Positions 5,769 to 6,444 of a stretch of 6,444 nucleotides of DNA are shown piece after piece. The DNA comes from Parcubacteria group bacterium GW2011_GWA2_47_7 (GTDB lineage: Bacteria; Patescibacteriota; Minisyncoccia; Phycocordibacterales; UBA6899): NCBI GenBank assembly GCA_000999395.1, contig LCOM01000065.1, forward strand, positions 1 through 6,444, given 5' to 3'. The translations under genes were made by a program, and so were the position numbers. Under the pieces are notes generated by a model that worked only from the letters and a program-made list of their open reading frames with translations, made no database searches and had not been told where the DNA came from. Within the stretch, counting starts at the first letter, position 1. Each line of letters begins with the position of its first letter.

Positions 5769-6444
5769 ATGCATGCTTTACTGAAATCTATCGTCGTATT
5801 TATCCTTACATGGGAGGCGAAGCGCGTTATTCAGAAATTTCATCCCAAGATTATTGCGGTATCCGGCTCAGTCGGCAAAACAACCACAAAGGATGCTATT
5901 TACCACCTACTTCAAGAGCGTAATGCGGTTCGGAAAAGTGAGAAAAGTTATAATGGTGAGATCGGAATTCCGCTGACCATTCTGGATTTGCCGAATGCGT
6001 GGGGTAGTCCAGTTGGATGGTTGAAGGTAATTTGGCGTGGATATCGGTACAGAGACACTATTTCGGAATATCCCAAAGTGCTCGTCATTGAGATTGGCTC
6101 AGATCACCCCGGGGACATTTCGAATGTGCTTCGATGGCTCGAGCCGCACGTGGTTGTGATGACGCTTTTGCCGGATATGCCGGTTCACGTTGAAAATTTT
6201 TCTTCTGCAGAAGAGCTCCGCCAGGAGGACAGCCTTGCTGTATTGGCGTTAAAAACAGGAGGTGTCTATGTTGCAAATAATGACGACAAGAACTCGCGAG
6301 GATTGATAAAAAGCATAGAAGAGTCTGCCATTCGCGCTGTCACTTATGGTTTCGAGAAGGGAGCTATGCTGTACGGTTCTCACCCACAAATTCGCTATGC
6401 AGTAAGTGATGGAATTGAAAAGGCCGCAGGAATGCAGTTTGAAG
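5769..6444 (+). CDS. murF: MurF-type Mur ligase (UDP-MurNAc-tripeptide--D-Ala-D-Ala ligase), 3' end outside window
   Basis: ATP-dependent cytosolic ligase, probably adding D-Ala-D-Ala to the muramyl tripeptide to complete the peptidoglycan precursor. The frame is open from ATG 5769 to the end (225 codons). Motifs: the P-loop GSVGKTTTKD (residues 33-42), SYNGEIGIPLTIL (the MurF-type N-E-x-G-x-P-LT), VLVIEIGSDHPGDI (family E-x-G-x-D-x-P-GDI), PVHVENFSSAEE, and the NNDD that replaces the usual NADD. Canonical MurF has about 100 residues, a UDP-binding domain, before the P-loop. Here only 32 precede it, including the hydrophobic IVVFILTW, so domain 1 is missing. Such short forms are, to my knowledge, common in CPR. 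The conserved Lys of the 'EEK(S/G)xL' stretch, which is carbamylated in Mur ligases, aligns with Asp in RQEDSL. Another Mur ligase subtype cannot be excluded from this fragment. Confidence 0.85.
   Translation, partial: MHALLKSIVVFILTWEAKRVIQKFHPKIIAVSGSVGKTTTKDAIYHLLQERNAVRKSEKSYNGEIGIPLTILDLPNAWGSPVGWLKVIWRGYRYRDTISEYPKVLVIEIGSDHPGDISNVLRWLEPHVVVMTLLPDMPVHVENFSSAEELRQEDSLAVLALKTGGVYVANNDDKNSRGLIKSIEESAIRAVTYGFEKGAMLYGSHPQIRYAVSDGIEKAAGMQFE

Noticed and set aside
1..6444. CRISPR array, insertion sequence, attachment site, toxin-antitoxin or phage genes
   Set aside because: No direct-repeat/spacer pattern, transposase, terminal inverted repeats or defence domains are seen. The window is core chromosome.

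Overview
The window is one co-oriented (+) stretch of a small bacterial chromosome. It carries the 3' part of clpB, then the start of the division and cell-wall (dcw) cluster in the order mraZ - rsmH - ftsL-like - ftsI - murF-like. Several protein features point to a Patescibacteria/CPR (Parcubacteria-type) organism. These are a MraZ with a DDKKRL motif in place of the usual D-x-KGR, a short FtsL-like protein ending in 'LESQYV..A...GF', a CPR-style FtsI, and a MurF-type ligase whose N-terminal domain is replaced by a short hydrophobic segment. Shine-Dalgarno sequences are weak or absent. The taxonomic call is an inference from remembered family features, not from a search.

Layout. 1-1901: ClpB disaggregase, 5' end outside the window, closed by a rho-independent terminator (1901-1928). 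1929-2337: about 410 bp without a gene. It holds a sigma70-like promoter (2067-2095) inside a phased array of TGG-type MraZ boxes (2064-2120), then a leader of about 235 nt that can fold into strong hairpins (13-bp stem at 2182-2222, 14-bp stem at 2274-2316, 6-bp stem at 2313-2330) up to the mraZ start. 2338-2775: mraZ, intact. 2772-3623: rsmH body without any usable start. 3624-3831: hairpin and broken or short frames. 3832-4068: FtsL-like C-terminal part. 4072-5712: ftsI. 5769-end: murF-like, running off the window.

How it works together. MraZ is the DNA-binding autorepressor of the dcw operon. RsmH methylates 16S rRNA C1402. FtsL and FtsI belong to the divisome septal peptidoglycan synthase. 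MurF finishes the UDP-MurNAc-pentapeptide precursor that feeds it. Regulation of the whole run seems to sit in the 2064-2337 control region.

Most unusual: three consecutive dcw genes carry apparent losses of conserved sequence. RsmH lacks its N-terminal 'PVLLxE' segment and any start codon. The FtsL-like protein lacks a complete membrane segment in a single frame. FtsI keeps SxxK and KTG but has lost the segment that should hold the SxN active-site motif. Either this is real decay or divergence, or the assembled sequence has short deletions here; read mapping would decide. The second notable item is the highly structured mraZ leader next to a helically phased operator.
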